Source: Siphonodentalium dalli
Taxonomy: Eukaryota > Mollusca > Scaphopoda > Gadilida > Siphonodentaliidae
NCBI GenBank assembly: GCA_032622095.1
Contig: CP136065.1
Coordinates: forward strand, 65,341,031-65,405,030
Direction: 5' to 3'
DNA: 64,000 nt
Position numbers and translations under genes: made by a program. A model generated the notes under the pieces. That model searched no databases. It saw nothing but the letters and a program-made list of their open reading frames with translations, and had not been told where the DNA came from. Of the stretch, positions 1 to 11,864 are shown piece by piece (position 1 is the stretch's first letter; every line of letters starts with the position of its first letter).

Positions 1-169
1 AGCTCTGGGAGTGAGGCACCAATTCTTGGGACACCAGGGACAGAGATGCTGATATATGCATATGGAAATATTTTTTCTTCAATGTTTCAGTATTATATGG
101 GGCTACTACTATGGGTCCATGATAATATACTATGAGATGGACTCTATCATTCACAATCAGAGGGAAGTA

Positions 170-830
170 TAAAGGGAGTGTTAGGTATTTGCGCTTAAGC
201 GCAAATATATTGATAGACATATACTTGCGCTTAAGCGCAAATGATTCATTTTCACATTTTATATTAACTAATTGCATTTAAGCGTAAATCAGTTACGCTT
301 AATGTAATCATTTACGCTTAAGCATAATTGACTTATGCGTTATCATAATACATTGGAATTATATTAAGAGCAATAATTTCATCGGCTGTCTTACCTTATA
401 TGTATATTTGTATAATCTGATGTATGTTAATTTACTGGCATTAGTAATGTGGTTGCATCCATTTCAGCTTGAGTATGTGGAGTTCAATGGGGGTGTATAT
501 GAATTACGGTTAAGCGCAACTCATTTACGCTTAAGTGGATTTCATTTACACTTAAGCGTAATTGAAATGAATTATGCTTAAGCAAATACATGTACCTATC
601 TCCAACTGGTTTCCTCAGTCTGAACATCCATCTTAGTATGGGATCTGGGTGGAGTCCTCACCTATGTTTGAGTAATGTTTTATGGCCTGAGTTAATTTGA
701 GTTTAGAGCAAATCACATGGGAGTCTTTTTTACATTTATTATTTATTTGCATACAAATATTTGCGCTTAAGCATAAAGCAATTGCGCTTACTTAGTGCAA
801 ATACACAACACTTCTTTACTTCCATCCAAT
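170..830. repeat. Cluster of GCGCTTAAGCGC palindromes
   Basis: The self-complementary word TTTGCGCTTAAGCGCAAAT and eroded forms (TTACGCTTAAGCATAA) recur about a dozen times at 185-210, 225-245, 275-345, 500-590 and 755-800. They are irregularly spaced, not a simple tandem array. Function unknown. Confidence 0.7.
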
Positions 831-859
831 TTTAACTGTCAATGATTGAGTCCATCTTA

Positions 860-1734
860 TGGTATATTTATTTGGGCCTATATAAACTAAAAAATTGAAG
901 AAAACATAATTTCATATGGATATCTATATCACTATCGCTGTCCCAAACAAATACGGTCTGTACTAGAATAGTGAATAGCAATATGGCACACATGTAGCAT
1001 TGCACAGGTAATTAAACAGTTTGAAATACACATGTAAGACAACTCTTTCTGCACGAGACTGTACCTGCTGTAGTTCGATCATAAAATCGGTCAACGATCT
1101 GCAACGATTACAAATTTCTATAAATAGTAACATTTTCAACTGTTACCGTTGTTCATTGCTCGATCATGACCACTTTGATTATAATTCTTTCATAACTCGG
1201 TCAATGTTCTTCCGTTGGTGATTTCAGGCAATAATTCCTTTTATATCCCTCCCATTCGAATTGACTATACCGCTTGTTTTTCGTTTTATTAAGCTGATGT
1301 TACGCTATTCCAGCAAACGGCCTCCCTCCACGGAAGCTATTTTCTGAGAACGAAAGCCGACTCAATCCCGACCAAGTCGGAAGTGTTCGGGTGTTTCCGC
1401 GACTGCACACGACAACTCGTTAGTGTATTTATTTCGCGTTTACAGTGGAATTATTCGTCCCGATTGAGGGAAAGTAAATAGTTAGTTACGTGGCCGTATA
1501 ATTAGTACAAACTGATATCTGGTTAGGGCATTTCGTGTATGGGGGTTATTTTATTCAGTCTTTCCACAGAATAACGCAGGGAACTCAATTGTGAGGTTCA
1601 ATTTACGTTTCACATCACTTTAAGCTATTTCGTACCAAAATAATAAATTTTAAACGGATCTCATAGATCCTCTCTTTGTGAATAAGAATGAATATAACAT
1701 GTAGTTCAGTGTGTAACGTATCTTTGATGGGAAT
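860..1734. other. No gene recognised
   Basis: Mixed-composition sequence, locally GC-richer at 1310-1420, with only short chance frames. May be intron or upstream sequence of the CDS1/2 gene. Confidence 0.4.
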
Positions 1735-2065
1735 ATGGAGAATAATATTGCTCAAAGTTGTTTTTTTAACTAATATTTGATCTAAATTGACAACACACAC
1801 TGTCATTCTTATATATTAATTTAATTCTGTGACTCGCGATGCCAAAATCGTTTTCCTTAGGTTGTCGCCAATAGTTGCGTCCCGAATCGAGAAGTAATAT
1901 TTACACTAGAGCGTAGTTCAGATGGAGTTTTCTATGGAGTGGGACGGTCGACAATGTTAGTAGAATGCTACATTTCTCCAGTTGGCATAGCACCTGAATA
2001 CTAAGTTATGAGTTTCATACACCCGAACTAGTCCGTAATATATCTTTAAAGGATTCGAGCATAAA
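1735..2065. repeat. Dispersed repeat shared with 20280-20535
   Basis: Shared words include GAGCGTAGTTCAGA, TTTTCTATGGAGT and GGCATAGC.CCTGA. The order is the same in both copies. No coding capacity seen. Confidence 0.6.
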
Positions 2066-2145
2066 AAAACTGAAACTTGTAAATTCAATGGACTAAATTT
2101 TATTTAAAAAGCTGCACGAAAAGCTCTTTTTATTAATATTACATG

Positions 2146-3592
2146 CAGGGCCCAAGCTAGGTATTGAAAACAGGGAGAAATGAAGTCTCCCTCTGCAGAT
2201 TTTAGGGAGACTTGAGCCAGAATAGGGAGACTTATAACAAAAAAATACTTACTAATTTTCAAAATTCGCTTTATTTATCTGCACATCAATAAATAAGATA
2301 AAACAACAAGATAAAACATATTTAGCAAGATACAACACAAGTATAGCACCTGTATAGATCGATAATCTAAAATTTTAACTAAATTTATAACTTTAATTTT
2401 TTTTTAAACTGTTGACTTTTATCTGAAGAAATTAATTGTCTACTTCATAACTTTTAATATCTGAATTGTTATTATAAATTTAAATTTTTGGAAATGGCTT
2501 TTGGCCACTGCTGTAATGTGGGTGTCCGTTAAAATAAACAATAAGGACTAATTAAGGAGGTGTAAAAGCTTTTAATTTTGTTTCTAAAGAGTTTATTGTT
2601 GAATACCATCATCACGACCTTCAGTGTTGTCTGATGATAATCCGATTAAAGCAATAAACTTGACGAGTTTGATAGCCGTGTCACAATAGTGGTTAATGTG
2701 TTCTTAACAGAGACAAGTTGAGCTTATAATATGCACCAGAAGGTTATTTAAATACCTGCATTGTAACGAAGTAGGCCTACATGCAATTAATTTGCAACCG
2801 TTAACAGACGTACCGGTATATACGCGGAGCACGTGGTCTGAGCGATAGATTGACAACAATTGTAATTTGCAAACACATAGTTTTGACACAAATTAATCCT
2901 TTTAAATGAGTTTGGATAGTAATAGTTTATTATGTAGATCTTTGATTTAACTAAGAACATTAAACTAAGTACTTCCAACGCACATTCAAACCTCTGTGTT
3001 TAATAGTAAGCAAGCACGTGTTCTTGTTTGTAAACAAAATAAAATGCAATTCCAAAAAGTTAAAAGTTGGATTGGGAAACGGAATCCGACACAAACTACT
3101 TTTGTAAAAGTGAAAATTCATAGATATGTTTTGGTTTAATTTCAAAGACAGTATTATTTGTTCACTTTGGCTACTGCATGAGCAGTGGAAACCATGTATG
3201 GCTATACAATTTGCGGTTACAAAATGACCCGACGGAAGTAAGGTCTAAATTCCAGTCTCCTTAAAACGAACCAGTAGCTCATCATAAACTTCGTTGCTCA
3301 GCGCAATTTGCCATTTCCAAAAGCACCCAATCTGATTAGAATATGTGGATAGGGTACACCATGTATAATTTATAAATAAAATGCCTTGTTGGAACAGTTG
3401 AGACTATATATATTTTTTTTGCAAAACGAGCAGAAACGAGTCTAATTTTCACCGGTAAAATTACCGTAGATCCTAAGCTAGTTTTGTCAAATTTGGAAGG
3501 CGACTTCGTTATCGCCTTGCGGACATCCGAGGGCGACTTCGCCGGCCCGAGGGCGAAATTCTCGCCCGAGTCGCCTCCTAGCGTGGGGCCTG
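2146..3592. mobile_element. hAT-like non-autonomous element with 8-bp target duplication
   Basis: ATTACATG occurs at 2138-2145 and 3593-3600. The ends are CAGGGCCCAAGCTAGG and the inverse of CAGGCCCCACGCTAGGAGG. It is 1447 bp with no recognisable transposase. An inverted-repeat GC-rich segment (GGGCGACTTCG) lies near the right end. Confidence 0.85.
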
Positions 3593-3835
3593 ATTACATG
3601 CTATGAAGTGAGATATATTTTCCTTGATCAAATCTCTGACTATGTTCCATGAAGTTACTCAGAACAACCCCCGAACAACTTCCTGTTTATCGATGATGAC
3701 TATATATAGTAAACAGCATTGCAGTTATCCTCGATTACTCGACTCCTGGCTGTGTGATGACGTTTTTGACATTCGTTAGTAGTTCTTGATTGCGCAACTC
3801 CTGGCTGTGTGATGACATTTTTGACACTTTTTGTC

Positions 3836-3913
3836 CCCAGAGGGTGAATTAATGTCGTTTTGCCGCACTGCTGGCTAGTGTCACTAAATTCACCCTCTGG
3901 GAACCTCATTCTG
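3836..3913. repeat. GAGGTCCCCAGAGG-family palindrome
   Basis: CAGAGGGTGAATTAATG pairs with CTAAATTCACCCTCTGGGAAC. A further half copy (CCCCAGAGGGTGAATTTAG) is at 4110-4152. Confidence 0.65.
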
Positions 3914-4154
3914 CTTAGGCCTCAATTGCTATGGGAGACAAATGATCAGATTGATGTTTCCCAGTTGAAGTTGGTAATGTTCACCCATTAGTCACCTCGA
4001 TTATGCAATTTATCTTCAGCAAATTAAGGGATATAGAAACTTCCTAGAAGGGAAAAAGTAACTAAAAATAATGTTAATTTGAGACTATAGATACTTCCCA
4101 GAAGGTGAGGCCTAAGCAGAATGAGCTCCCCAGAGGGTGAATTTAGTGGGCTAC

Positions 4155-4399
4155 TTTTCAAGACGGGAGCTGCGCTGTTGCAGCATTAAAGATCCTGTGT
4201 CAGTGCATTCTCTTATATATGCGAGTCTCCCACATATATAATAGAATGCACTCTCTTTCAAGGTCATGGTAAAAATTGTTAGGCCAATGTATTCTCTTAT
4301 ATATGTGAGGCTCCCTATGGGAGACTTGCATATATTACATAATTCATTGGCACAGGGTTTTCGCAAAATTTCAGGAAGCTCCTGTCATGGAACGGTTAA
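4155..4399. mobile_element. TTAA hairpin MITE copy
   Basis: Carries the GGGAGCTGCGCTG end, paired ATATATGCGAG and CATATATA words and the CTCCTGTCATGGAACGGTTAA end. It sits in the intron region just before the CDS1/2 exon. Confidence 0.7.
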
Positions 4400-4465
4400 C
4401 ACCTGCCAAAAATTATGCAGTTGCTTCCTGAATGCACGATGATTAATAATTCACATTTATTTCAG

Positions 4466-4569
4466 GATTTTGGAGATCTTATTCCTGGTCATGGTGGAAT
4501 CGTTGATCGATTTGACTGCCAATTCCTGATGGCTACATTTGTGCATGTATACTATTCAAGTTTCATCAG
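4466..4569 (+). CDS. CDS1/2 penultimate exon
   Basis: The exon starts after TTTATTTCAG and ends at CAG|GTGAGA. It is 104 nt and phase 0 at its start. It encodes 34 residues plus two bases, with the catalytic IPGHGG and DRFD motifs followed by a hydrophobic segment ([15 protein letters not shown]) that matches the last membrane segment of the family. Confidence 0.93.
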
Positions 4570-6133
4570 GTGAGAAAGACTTTGCCTTGCTTTGCTTTCA
4601 GTATCTTAAAGATACGGATGGCCTTCGCAATGGGTATTGCTATTAAAAATGTCACATGTTAAAACAGAAAGAATATAAAAATATATTCAGATTTTGTTCT
4701 TAAACCGATCTAAATATCGCATAAATAGCATGTTATTGTCAAGATCATTCACCTTGTTAGTAATCAAAAGCCATATTATGATACCATACAGTATGTAAAG
4801 AGTGTGTGATACACAAAACACTCAACACAGGGAGACCCCACTAGGTGTACTTTGTTAAAATTGACACCAAATTGTTTACAACCGCTCGCTAATCCTCGCC
4901 GCTTAAGATTTTGGTGTTGAATGGTTCACCGTGAATCACTGTCCCAAAATATTTGCCACTGTGTTGTGTGTTTTGCTTATTGCACACTCTTTATGTGCTG
5001 TATATAGACAAATGCTTGGCTCACACAAAGTGTGTTTGGAGGTAATATCGCATTCATACTATCATTATACTATACTAATAGTATAATCTATTATAATCTT
5101 GAGGAAATTAATAATTTGGTAACTTTTTTTTCTAAATTATAACCAACAACCAAGGCCATCCGTGCCTTTAAATATAAATGCTAGAGCATGCTTGATAGTA
5201 TAAGAATATTTGTGCTGGACGGTTCTGAAGACGGTTTGTGTTGGATGGGTTCTTGTGGTGCACAATATTGGATCATAGAAGAGTGATGTTGGGGTGTAAA
5301 TTGAACTTCAGTCATTGTTACGTCCCCTTGATAACAGTCCACTTCTCCCTAATAACCAAACAAGGAGAACTGACTTCTCCCAATTTGAAACCACATCTAG
5401 CATGCAATATACAGAAATAGCCTCAAATCTAGTCTGTCTATTTATAGAAGACCACACCCAGCATGCATTGTACAGAAATAGCTGCAAGTTTGAAGTTTTG
5501 GATGATACCCGGGAAGTTTTGAAAGAGCTGTCAGCCCTCTCCTACAGCCCACTTTAGTTATGCTGTTATGCCACTGAAGAGCGTATATAGGGTTTGTGAG
5601 TTTGTGAGTAGATTCTTAAGGTGTGTGCCTACTGTGTATGGGGTGCATGCCACCGCAACAAGAAACCCCCCCATTCCAAACCTAGACCGGCAATGAAGAC
5701 TTACCTTATTTACATTGTTAGTGGCATGTATGTATCGTTATTGTTATTATTTAGATGCCAGCCAGTTGACCGAAGGTCGGTCTTGGCTCCTCCTGTGTGA
5801 GTGTCAGAACCGTTGATCTGGTTGTGTATTTCGTTCAGAGAACACGGCTGAGGTCAGACGGGGTTACTTAGTGTGTTTTCGGAAGGTTTGGTGTATTAGC
5901 TAGTGTTTCCGATTTTTCTCTCCCACCCGTCCTCTCATAGGCACGGGCTCGGGCGAAAGCAAGTGTTTGCAGAAATAGTCTCTAATTTACTTTTTATTTA
6001 TAGAACGCCACACCCAGCTCGGATTATACAGAGCATATTGGTGATGAAGCCAGAACAGCAGGTACAGTTGTTCTACATGTTAAGAGACAAACTAGTGGAC
6101 CGTGGAATTCTCAACATAACAGATATCAGCTAA
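4466..6133 (+). CDS. Phosphatidate cytidylyltransferase (CDS1/CDS2 family), C-terminal part, two exons
   Basis: CDP-diacylglycerol synthase joins CTP and phosphatidic acid to make CDP-diacylglycerol, the precursor of phosphatidylinositol, and is a multi-pass ER membrane protein. The joined exons 4466-4569 and 6004-6133 give 77 residues and a TAA stop. The first exon carries the family signature (S/D)-x-x-IPGHGG-x-x-DRFD, seen as [20 protein letters not shown], with the acidic metal-binding residues of the catalytic site. The second carries the typical cytosolic tail with KPEQQ and DRGIL. The codon split at the junction (AG|A, Arg) restores the frame. Upstream exons were not found in 1-4465, so they are probably left of the window. 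CDS1 and CDS2 cannot be told apart from this part. The gene converges on RAD54B. Identification is by remembered family similarity and is strong. Confidence 0.93.
4606..5170. mobile_element. MITE with TTAAAG-ACGGATGGCCTT inverted ends
   Basis: Left end TTAAAGATACGGATGGCCTT, right end the inverse TTTAAAGGCACGGATGGCC. It fills part of the CDS1/2 intron and contains an inner inverted segment at 4795-5010 around AGAGTGTG and CACACTCT. A related copy is at 30584-31408. Confidence 0.65.
5397..5481 (+). pseudogene. Decayed copies of the CDS1/2 terminal exon acceptor
   Basis: TCTATTTATAG followed by AAGACCACACCCAGCATGCA resembles the real acceptor at 6003 followed by AACGCCACACCCAGC. A second partial copy is offset by about 62 bp (words ACAGAAATAG at 5411 and 5472). 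Frame is not kept. Confidence 0.7.
6004..6133 (+). CDS. CDS1/2 terminal exon
   Basis: The acceptor is TTTATTTATAG at 6003. The exon completes an Arg codon, then encodes 42 residues ending in NITDIS and TAA. The length and the KPEQQ and RGIL landmarks match the family's C-terminal tail. Degenerate copies of its acceptor and first ~30 nt lie at 5397-5481. Confidence 0.92.
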
Positions 6134-6327
6134 CGCCTGTCTTCTCAGGACTCAGATTCAATGCAATTTATTATTGTTTTATCTTAACATTGTTAGAGAT
6201 CTGTCTCGTTGTTTAATTGATAGCTAGATTCTCTAGGTTAGGCCAGTATAAATATATTACTAGATTCTCTTCAAACTTTTCTGAAAAAAACTGCGGGTGG
6301 GCAAATTAATTTTTTTATATTTTGTTC

Positions 6328-6495
6328 TTAATCCTTCCATGACTGGAGCTTCCTGAAAGTTTGTGGAAACCCTGTGCCAATGCATTCTCTCATAGCCCAT
6401 GCATTCTCTTATATATGCGAGGCTCCTTATAGGAGAATACACTGGCACAGGTTCTTTAATGCTGCACCAGCGATGCTCCCATCATGAAGGGGTTA
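6328..6495. mobile_element. TTAA hairpin MITE, short copy
   Basis: Starts TTAATCCTTCCATGACTGGAG and ends CATCATGAAGGGGTTA with the TGCATTCTCTTATATATGCG core. The middle is deleted compared with other copies. Confidence 0.7.
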
Positions 6496-6577
6496 CTCCT
6501 TTCTATACTAAATATTTACTGATGAGTAGTTTCCTTTAGGAAATGTTCAGATAATAAGTTAAACAAAATCACCATTC

Positions 6578-7142
6578 CTTACTCGTATTTAAATTCGCGC
6601 AGTACTATTTTTCGCGCTCTTTAAATTCGCGCACCTAGCTGCACGAATTCAGAACTGACAAAATATGTGTTCGTAATATTTCTGTGATATTTTCGTATAT
6701 CGTTGAGCTGATGCTAGTTTCCGCTCTTAGTCATTGCTGTTGATTGTATATGTGTATATTAAACACCATCGCGGTGGATTTACATCGTGTAGACAATAAA
6801 CTAGTAACTACACACAACATAATTTTGTGGCGACCTGGAATATTAATATTTCTTATTCATGCATTTCAACAATGTCTATGTTACCATGATTTGTCGCTTG
6901 GCATTGTGAACAGCGGTCTTGATAGACAGAATGCAAATATATACATACATGTATAGGCGTAATTGTCTATTCAACCGTTCATAATACATGTATAAACTCA
7001 ACAACATAGCACTCTTGTATTTCATATTAACTGTGGTTTATATTAAACTTGGGAGTCGTACTATTTTTCGCTCAGTTTTAAATTCGCACACCGATGGGTT
7101 CGCAAAAAATAGTACTGCACGAATTTAAATACGAGTAAGGTA
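6578..7142. mobile_element. MITE with CCTTACTCGTATTTAAATTC inverted ends
   Basis: The left CTTACTCGTATTTAAATTCG is matched by the inverse at 7110-7142. Subterminal GTACTATTTTTCGC words also pair. About 565 bp. Confidence 0.75.
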
Positions 7143-7387
7143 GGTCATTTATTATTGAACTTATTATCTGAACATTTCCCACCAATGTATAAGAACCTTC
7201 TGCATGTGCATTATCCTTTGGTCTGTATATTTTTAAATGGTCATGGTCAGTTCTATACAACACAAGTTAATTTAAATTGTCAAATTTGATTGAAAGACTG
7301 ATTAATGGGTCATTGCAGTGTACTTTGAAGGTCACAATTATCCTAATAAAAACAATTTGAGGAGGGAAAAAAATATGGTCGCGACAC

Positions 7388-8041
7388 AGATATGTTTACT
7401 TCTGGAGTGCCGATATCGGGAGATTGATCTTCCAGGGAATTCTGGCTAAAATTCGGGAGATTTTATTATTTATAACTAAAATCTTTCTAGTTTTGGTTAG
7501 CATCATGACAAAACTTTAACTTATCAGTTTAACATGAACAATAAAATAATCAAGGAAAAAATTGTCTTTGACACCACTTGATTCCTCATGAAAGCGGATG
7601 CAGTTAATGCTACTGTGATAACTTTGTCATCCTGCTGGGTTGCTATGTTATATTACATGAGAGGTCGTCACTTCTTTTTATAAAACTTAGTTTAAAAATT
7701 GTGATTCTGTTTCTTGCGGGATGAATAATTATGATTCTGTGGTCAGTAAAACCATTTGATTTCATTGTGTCCACACTAATTTAATTGAACGAGAGGTGTC
7801 ATGAGTTAAGCTTTGGTTCGTCGGGTGGAGATTAATTCCCCAGGCTAATTATGCAGTCTGTTTTCTTTCCATTTCTACCACCTTTTTGTGCCTGCTATTG
7901 TATGCAGTTATCTGCATGTGTTGAAGATATATTTGACTTTCATTTTTACTGAATTCTGGAGAAACTGTTTCCCGATAGGGAGTGGGGGATCTAAGACTGA
8001 ATTTTGGGAGACTCCCACTAAATTGGAAAAGTAAACATGAG
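7388..8041. mobile_element. Possible element with TATGTTTACTT ends
   Basis: TATGTTTACTTCTGG at the left and AAAAGTAAACATGAG at the right are inverted, with CGGGAGATT and GGGAGACTCCC subterminal words. Target duplication not clear. Confidence 0.35.
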
Positions 8042-8110
8042 GGGATGAGAATCTAGCAATTTATTTATATTGGCCTTATGTGCACTCCCCTGTAAACTAC
8101 CATAGCTACC

Positions 8111-8248
8111 GTAATGCCCTAAATAATCGACTCCTTAACCACAGCAGAATTATGGGTAATTTTTTAGTCTGAAATATGGCTTGTTGCCATTCATCGGAAA
8201 GCTCTCACCGAGGTTGTGGTTAAAGAATCGATTATTTAGGGCATTACT
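8111..8248. mobile_element. Foldback MITE, GTAATGCCCTAAATAATCGA family
   Basis: GTAATGCCCTAAATAATCGA at the left is matched by its inverse at the right. The interior ATATGGCTTGTTGCCATTCA is shared by all copies; this one has an unequal right arm. Confidence 0.75.
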
Positions 8249-8316
8249 TAGCTCATATACTTTAGAAGGCATTACTGATTTATAAACGATCCTTGAAATT
8301 GTGTGTCTGTCATTTG

Positions 8317-8411
8317 CAGAATGATGTCCCCAGAGGGTGAATTTAGTGACGCTATCCAACATGGCAGACTAGCATCACCAAATTCATCCTTTGGGAACCT
8401 CATTCTGCTGA
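8317..8411. repeat. GAGGTCCCCAGAGG-family palindrome
   Basis: GCAGAATGATGTCCCCAGAGG and inverse CTTTGGGAACCTCATTCTGC around GTGACGCTATCC. Confidence 0.65.
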
Positions 8412-8684
8412 GGCCTCAACTGCTTTGGGCAGACCTAGGCTCTCCCAGATTATATACCCTTTCAGAAGTTATGTCTTTAGTAGTGTTTAGGTGACTGTTG
8501 CATTGGTCCATAGCGATGACATGGTCCGTTGACTGCGTTAAACAGTGCATTGCAATATAATGTAGAGATTTAGGTTATATTAAAAAATTAAAGAATTGTT
8601 GTATTGCAATACACATGACATGATCAAAGCACATATTGTGTGAATGCGTGACGCAGTGTATTGAATTTCCGATGAATCTTTGAC

Positions 8685-8970
8685 TGTTAGGACTCAAAAT
8701 ATGGTGCTGGACATTTGCAATTTGCAGAGGGTAAATTTATATCCCCAAATTGGCAGACAACTCAATGTATACGAGGTGCCCAATCAGTGCAAAGTGCAAA
8801 TCACCATCTGGGAACTTGAGGCCTCAAAATATGGTACTAGACTTTTGCAGAATGAGGTCCCCAGAGCATGAATTTGGTGATATTAACCCGCTGTGCAGGG
8901 TAGCGTCACTAAATTCACCCTCTGGGGGACCTCATTCTGTAAATATCCGGCTCCATATTTTGAGGCCATA
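8685..8970. mobile_element. GAGGTCCCCAGAGG-family MITE with AAAATATGGTGC ends
   Basis: CTCAAAATATGGTGCTGGAC at the left, CCATATTTTGAGGCC at the right, and one good palindrome at 8851-8940. Confidence 0.55.
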
Positions 8971-9182
8971 GGCAGTCATATAACCATGTCCCAGCAATAG
9001 ATTCTATCATGTTATGTCTGAGATGGTTTATGAATTTTTTTGAAATTTTTAAGATTTTGTTTCCTGGAATTGTTTCATGTTTATATTCTCTAAATGTTGA
9101 ATAAATATTCTTGAAAACGAAGAAAAAATATTCTTTAAAATATGGGAGAAATATTCTTTAAAAATTTGTCTTCAAATTTGAA

Positions 9183-9255
9183 GGTGGCTCAGTTGGTAAG
9201 TTGCATTGGGGACAGCTTATGCCAGTGATGACAAAGCTAGTTCTAATACCAATAA
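9183..9255 (+). repeat. tRNA-like head, possible SINE
   Basis: GGTGGCTCAGTTGGTAAG fits a Pol III A box (TGGCTCAGTTGG) and TAGTTCTAATACC about 45 bp later resembles an eroded B box. No cloverleaf is formed, so it is not a working tRNA. Confidence 0.35.
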
Positions 9256-9559
9256 GCACGGATTTGTGATCCATTCAAAGATAAGAAAATCTGATCTGTT
9301 TATCCAGACAAGTTTTGTATTTGCTTCCCAAGAGTCAGTGTTTTTTTCGTATAGCGGAGTGATTTCCCGTGGATATTTACCCTCTGTCCGGTCTTTCCTC
9401 CACCCGTAAAAGAGCAAAAATTTATAATTAGTCACAATAAACCATGCGAGTCAATGTGAAGTAGTTATTGTGTGCTGGTCACTCAATTCAACTAAATGTT
9501 TAATTGTAAATATGAGGTGCTGGCACCTACAGTTTTATACATCTAACTCTCTCTCATCA

Positions 9560-9965
9560 TGCCTTGAAATAGTGTCTGACATTTTCAGAATGAGGTCCCC
9601 ACAGATTGAATTTAGTGATGATACCCTGCACAGCAGGTTAGCATCACCATATTCACCCTCTGACGACCTCATGCTGCTAATCACTAATTAATGTTGTTTT
9701 TAGTTACTTTTTCTCCTGTTCCGTCTATATCCCCTAATTTGCCTTGGCGAAGAAGATGAATTGCATAATCGAGGTAACTAATGGGTGAACAACACCAACT
9801 TAAACTGGGGAACTTCATTCTGATCCTAGGTCTCCAATAGCAGTTGAGGCCTAAGCAGATTGAGGTTCCCAGAGTGTGAATTTGGTGACACTATCCTGCT
9901 GTGCGGGATAGCGTCACTAAATTCACCCTCTGGGGACCTCATTATGCAAATGTCAGACACACTAT
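9560..9965. mobile_element. GAGGTCCCCAGAGG-family MITE, ~400 bp
   Basis: GAAATAGTGTCTGACATTTTC at the left is matched by AATGTCAGACACACTATTTCC at the right; two palindromic domains lie at 9585-9672 and 9854-9955. Confidence 0.7.
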
Positions 9966-10262
9966 TTCCAGACTTCAATCTAAGTCTCTCTCATAGAGAG
10001 GATGTTTGCTCACCGATAACACAACTAAGGGTCCATTTCTTTCACCAATAACACTGCTACAGGGTTTATGCTCGCTACGCTTGTCAACTATCCAAACAGC
10101 CAACAAATTATGTTATTAGATTGGTGTAAAATAGTCTTGTGCATACATCCTATTGTGTATATTTTTGTGTGCATATCAGAAGATGAATTTGAGAAAAACC
10201 CCAGAAATGTGAAGTTTACTATAATCAAAATGATACCATTGAGTTTATATTCTATTGTTAAT

Positions 10263-10527
10263 TTAACCCTTTCATGATGGTAGCTGCGTTGGTGCAGCAT
10301 TAAAGATCCTGTGCCAGTGCATACTCTATATATGCGAGTCTCCCATAGGGAGCCTCGCATATATATTAAACATAATGCACTGGCTTACAAGGTCAAGTAA
10401 ATATTGTTAGGCCAATGTTTTCTCTTATATATGCAAGGCTCCCTATGGGAGACTCGCATAAAAAGAGAATGCATTATCCACTGGATTTTTCAAAAATTTC
10501 AGGAAGCTCCAATCATGGAAGGGTTAA
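10263..10527. mobile_element. TTAA hairpin MITE
   Basis: Starts TTAACCCTTTCATGATGG and ends ATCATGGAAGGGTTAA. The interior holds two TATATGCGAG/CATATA palindromes separated by TTGTTAGGCCAATG. The TTAA flank is the target site used by piggyBac- and Kolobok-type elements. Confidence 0.8.
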
Positions 10528-10539
10528 AGAGATACTGTA

Positions 10540-10745
10540 CCTATATCCGGCCATTTATGGGGCCATCCCCTACTATTATTTATACAGTACATATGCAACA
10601 AATGAATTAATTTGAGTTGGGGATGAGTGCAAAATGCACTAATGTACCATATGAACGATGTAAAACAACACAGTATTCATAATGAAAATTAGAAAATGGC
10701 TTAAGCCTTTGCTCATTTTCGTTATAATTATCAGGTTGTTATATA
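10540..10745. repeat. Fragment of the 16430-16768 foldback family
   Basis: CGGCCATTTATGGGGCCATC, TATGCAACAAATGAATTAAT and GCAAAATGCAC words follow in the same order as in the full copy; the second arm is absent. Confidence 0.55.
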
Positions 10746-10821
10746 TGGGTCTTTGTGTACGTCAGTGTTTTTAACTCTCATTCTTGACTGCTATTAATTA
10801 TTTTATTTGATATTTTCTGTT

Positions 10822-11123
10822 GAGTATAGTAGGAGATAACGCCATACATGTAGTTGGCTGGATTTAGAGTGTATTTAACTCCAATTCTTTACTCATATTA
10901 ATTTTTTTGTGTGGATATTTTCTGTTGATTATAGTAGGAAATGGTCCCATAAATGGCTGGATTTAGAGTGTATTTAACTCCAATTATTGACTCATATTAA
11001 TTTTTTTGTGTGGATATTTTCTGTTGATTATAGTAGGAAATGGTCCCATAAATGGCTGGATTTAGAGTGTATTTAACGCTAATTATTGATTCATATTAAT
11101 TCTTTCATTGTATATTTTCTGTT
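10822..11123. repeat. ~101-bp tandem repeat, three units
   Basis: The words TATAGTAGGA(G/A)AT and GGATTTAGAGTGTATTTAAC recur at about 10822, 10925 and 11025. The unit resembles one arm end of the 16430-16768 foldback (CCCATAAAT..CC..ATTTAG). Confidence 0.75.
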
Positions 11124-11416
11124 ACGAAATAAGTAAAAGTAATTTTCAGGCACATAAATTTCAGCAAGTTACAACATTTGACATTGAGAAAAAAAATCTA
11201 TTGAGAAATTGCTTAGTGATACAATCTCATGATTTTTTTTTATTCCACACTGTTGGCGTGAGACACATGTTTTCAATGGAATACCAGCCAATGAATGCAT
11301 ATTGTATACCACATTATATCTCAGTTAGGAGACATGATAGAGATTTGTTGACAGGATTATTTAAATGTTGTTTAAAACTATTGTAAGGTCTAAAATATCA
11401 ATTGTATCATCCTTCA

Positions 11417-11742
11417 GAACTGTAGTATCGCTGAAGGGGTCACTCTCACCAAAAAAGTGCTGAACTGTACACAGGTTTTGAAAATGTACCGAAGGGTATA
11501 TTGTGATCGGCACTAATACAGTCACTTCAACTGTGTTACCAAAAGTCTGGCATCCATCAGCAGTATGTTTTAATTATCATTGGAACTTAAAACATTTTTT
11601 CTCTTACAGAAATCTTGGCAGACACTAAAACTAAACTTTGTTTAGAATGAGATTTCAAAGCATGTGTACCCTTCAGCACATTTTTAAAACCTCTGTATCC
11701 TTCAGCACTTTTTTGTTGAGAGAGACCCCTTCAGCCATAGTA
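11417..11742. mobile_element. MITE with GCTGAAGGGGTC inverted ends
   Basis: CGCTGAAGGGGTCACTCTCA at the left is matched by the inverse at 11720-11742; AAAAAAGTGCTGAA and TGTACCGAAGGGTA also pair. About 325 bp. Confidence 0.7.
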
Positions 11743-11864
11743 ACACATGTTACAAGTTAAGCTGAACCTGGCTAATGTCAGCACTTGACATTAAAGTGAT
11801 TCATATTAGTGTCTGTTTAAGCCATGTTTGTACATTGTATTTATTTGTTACACTCAATCCAAGT

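Noticed and set aside
9183-9255. Functional tRNA gene
   Set aside because: Only the A box fits; no acceptor stem or anticodon arm forms.
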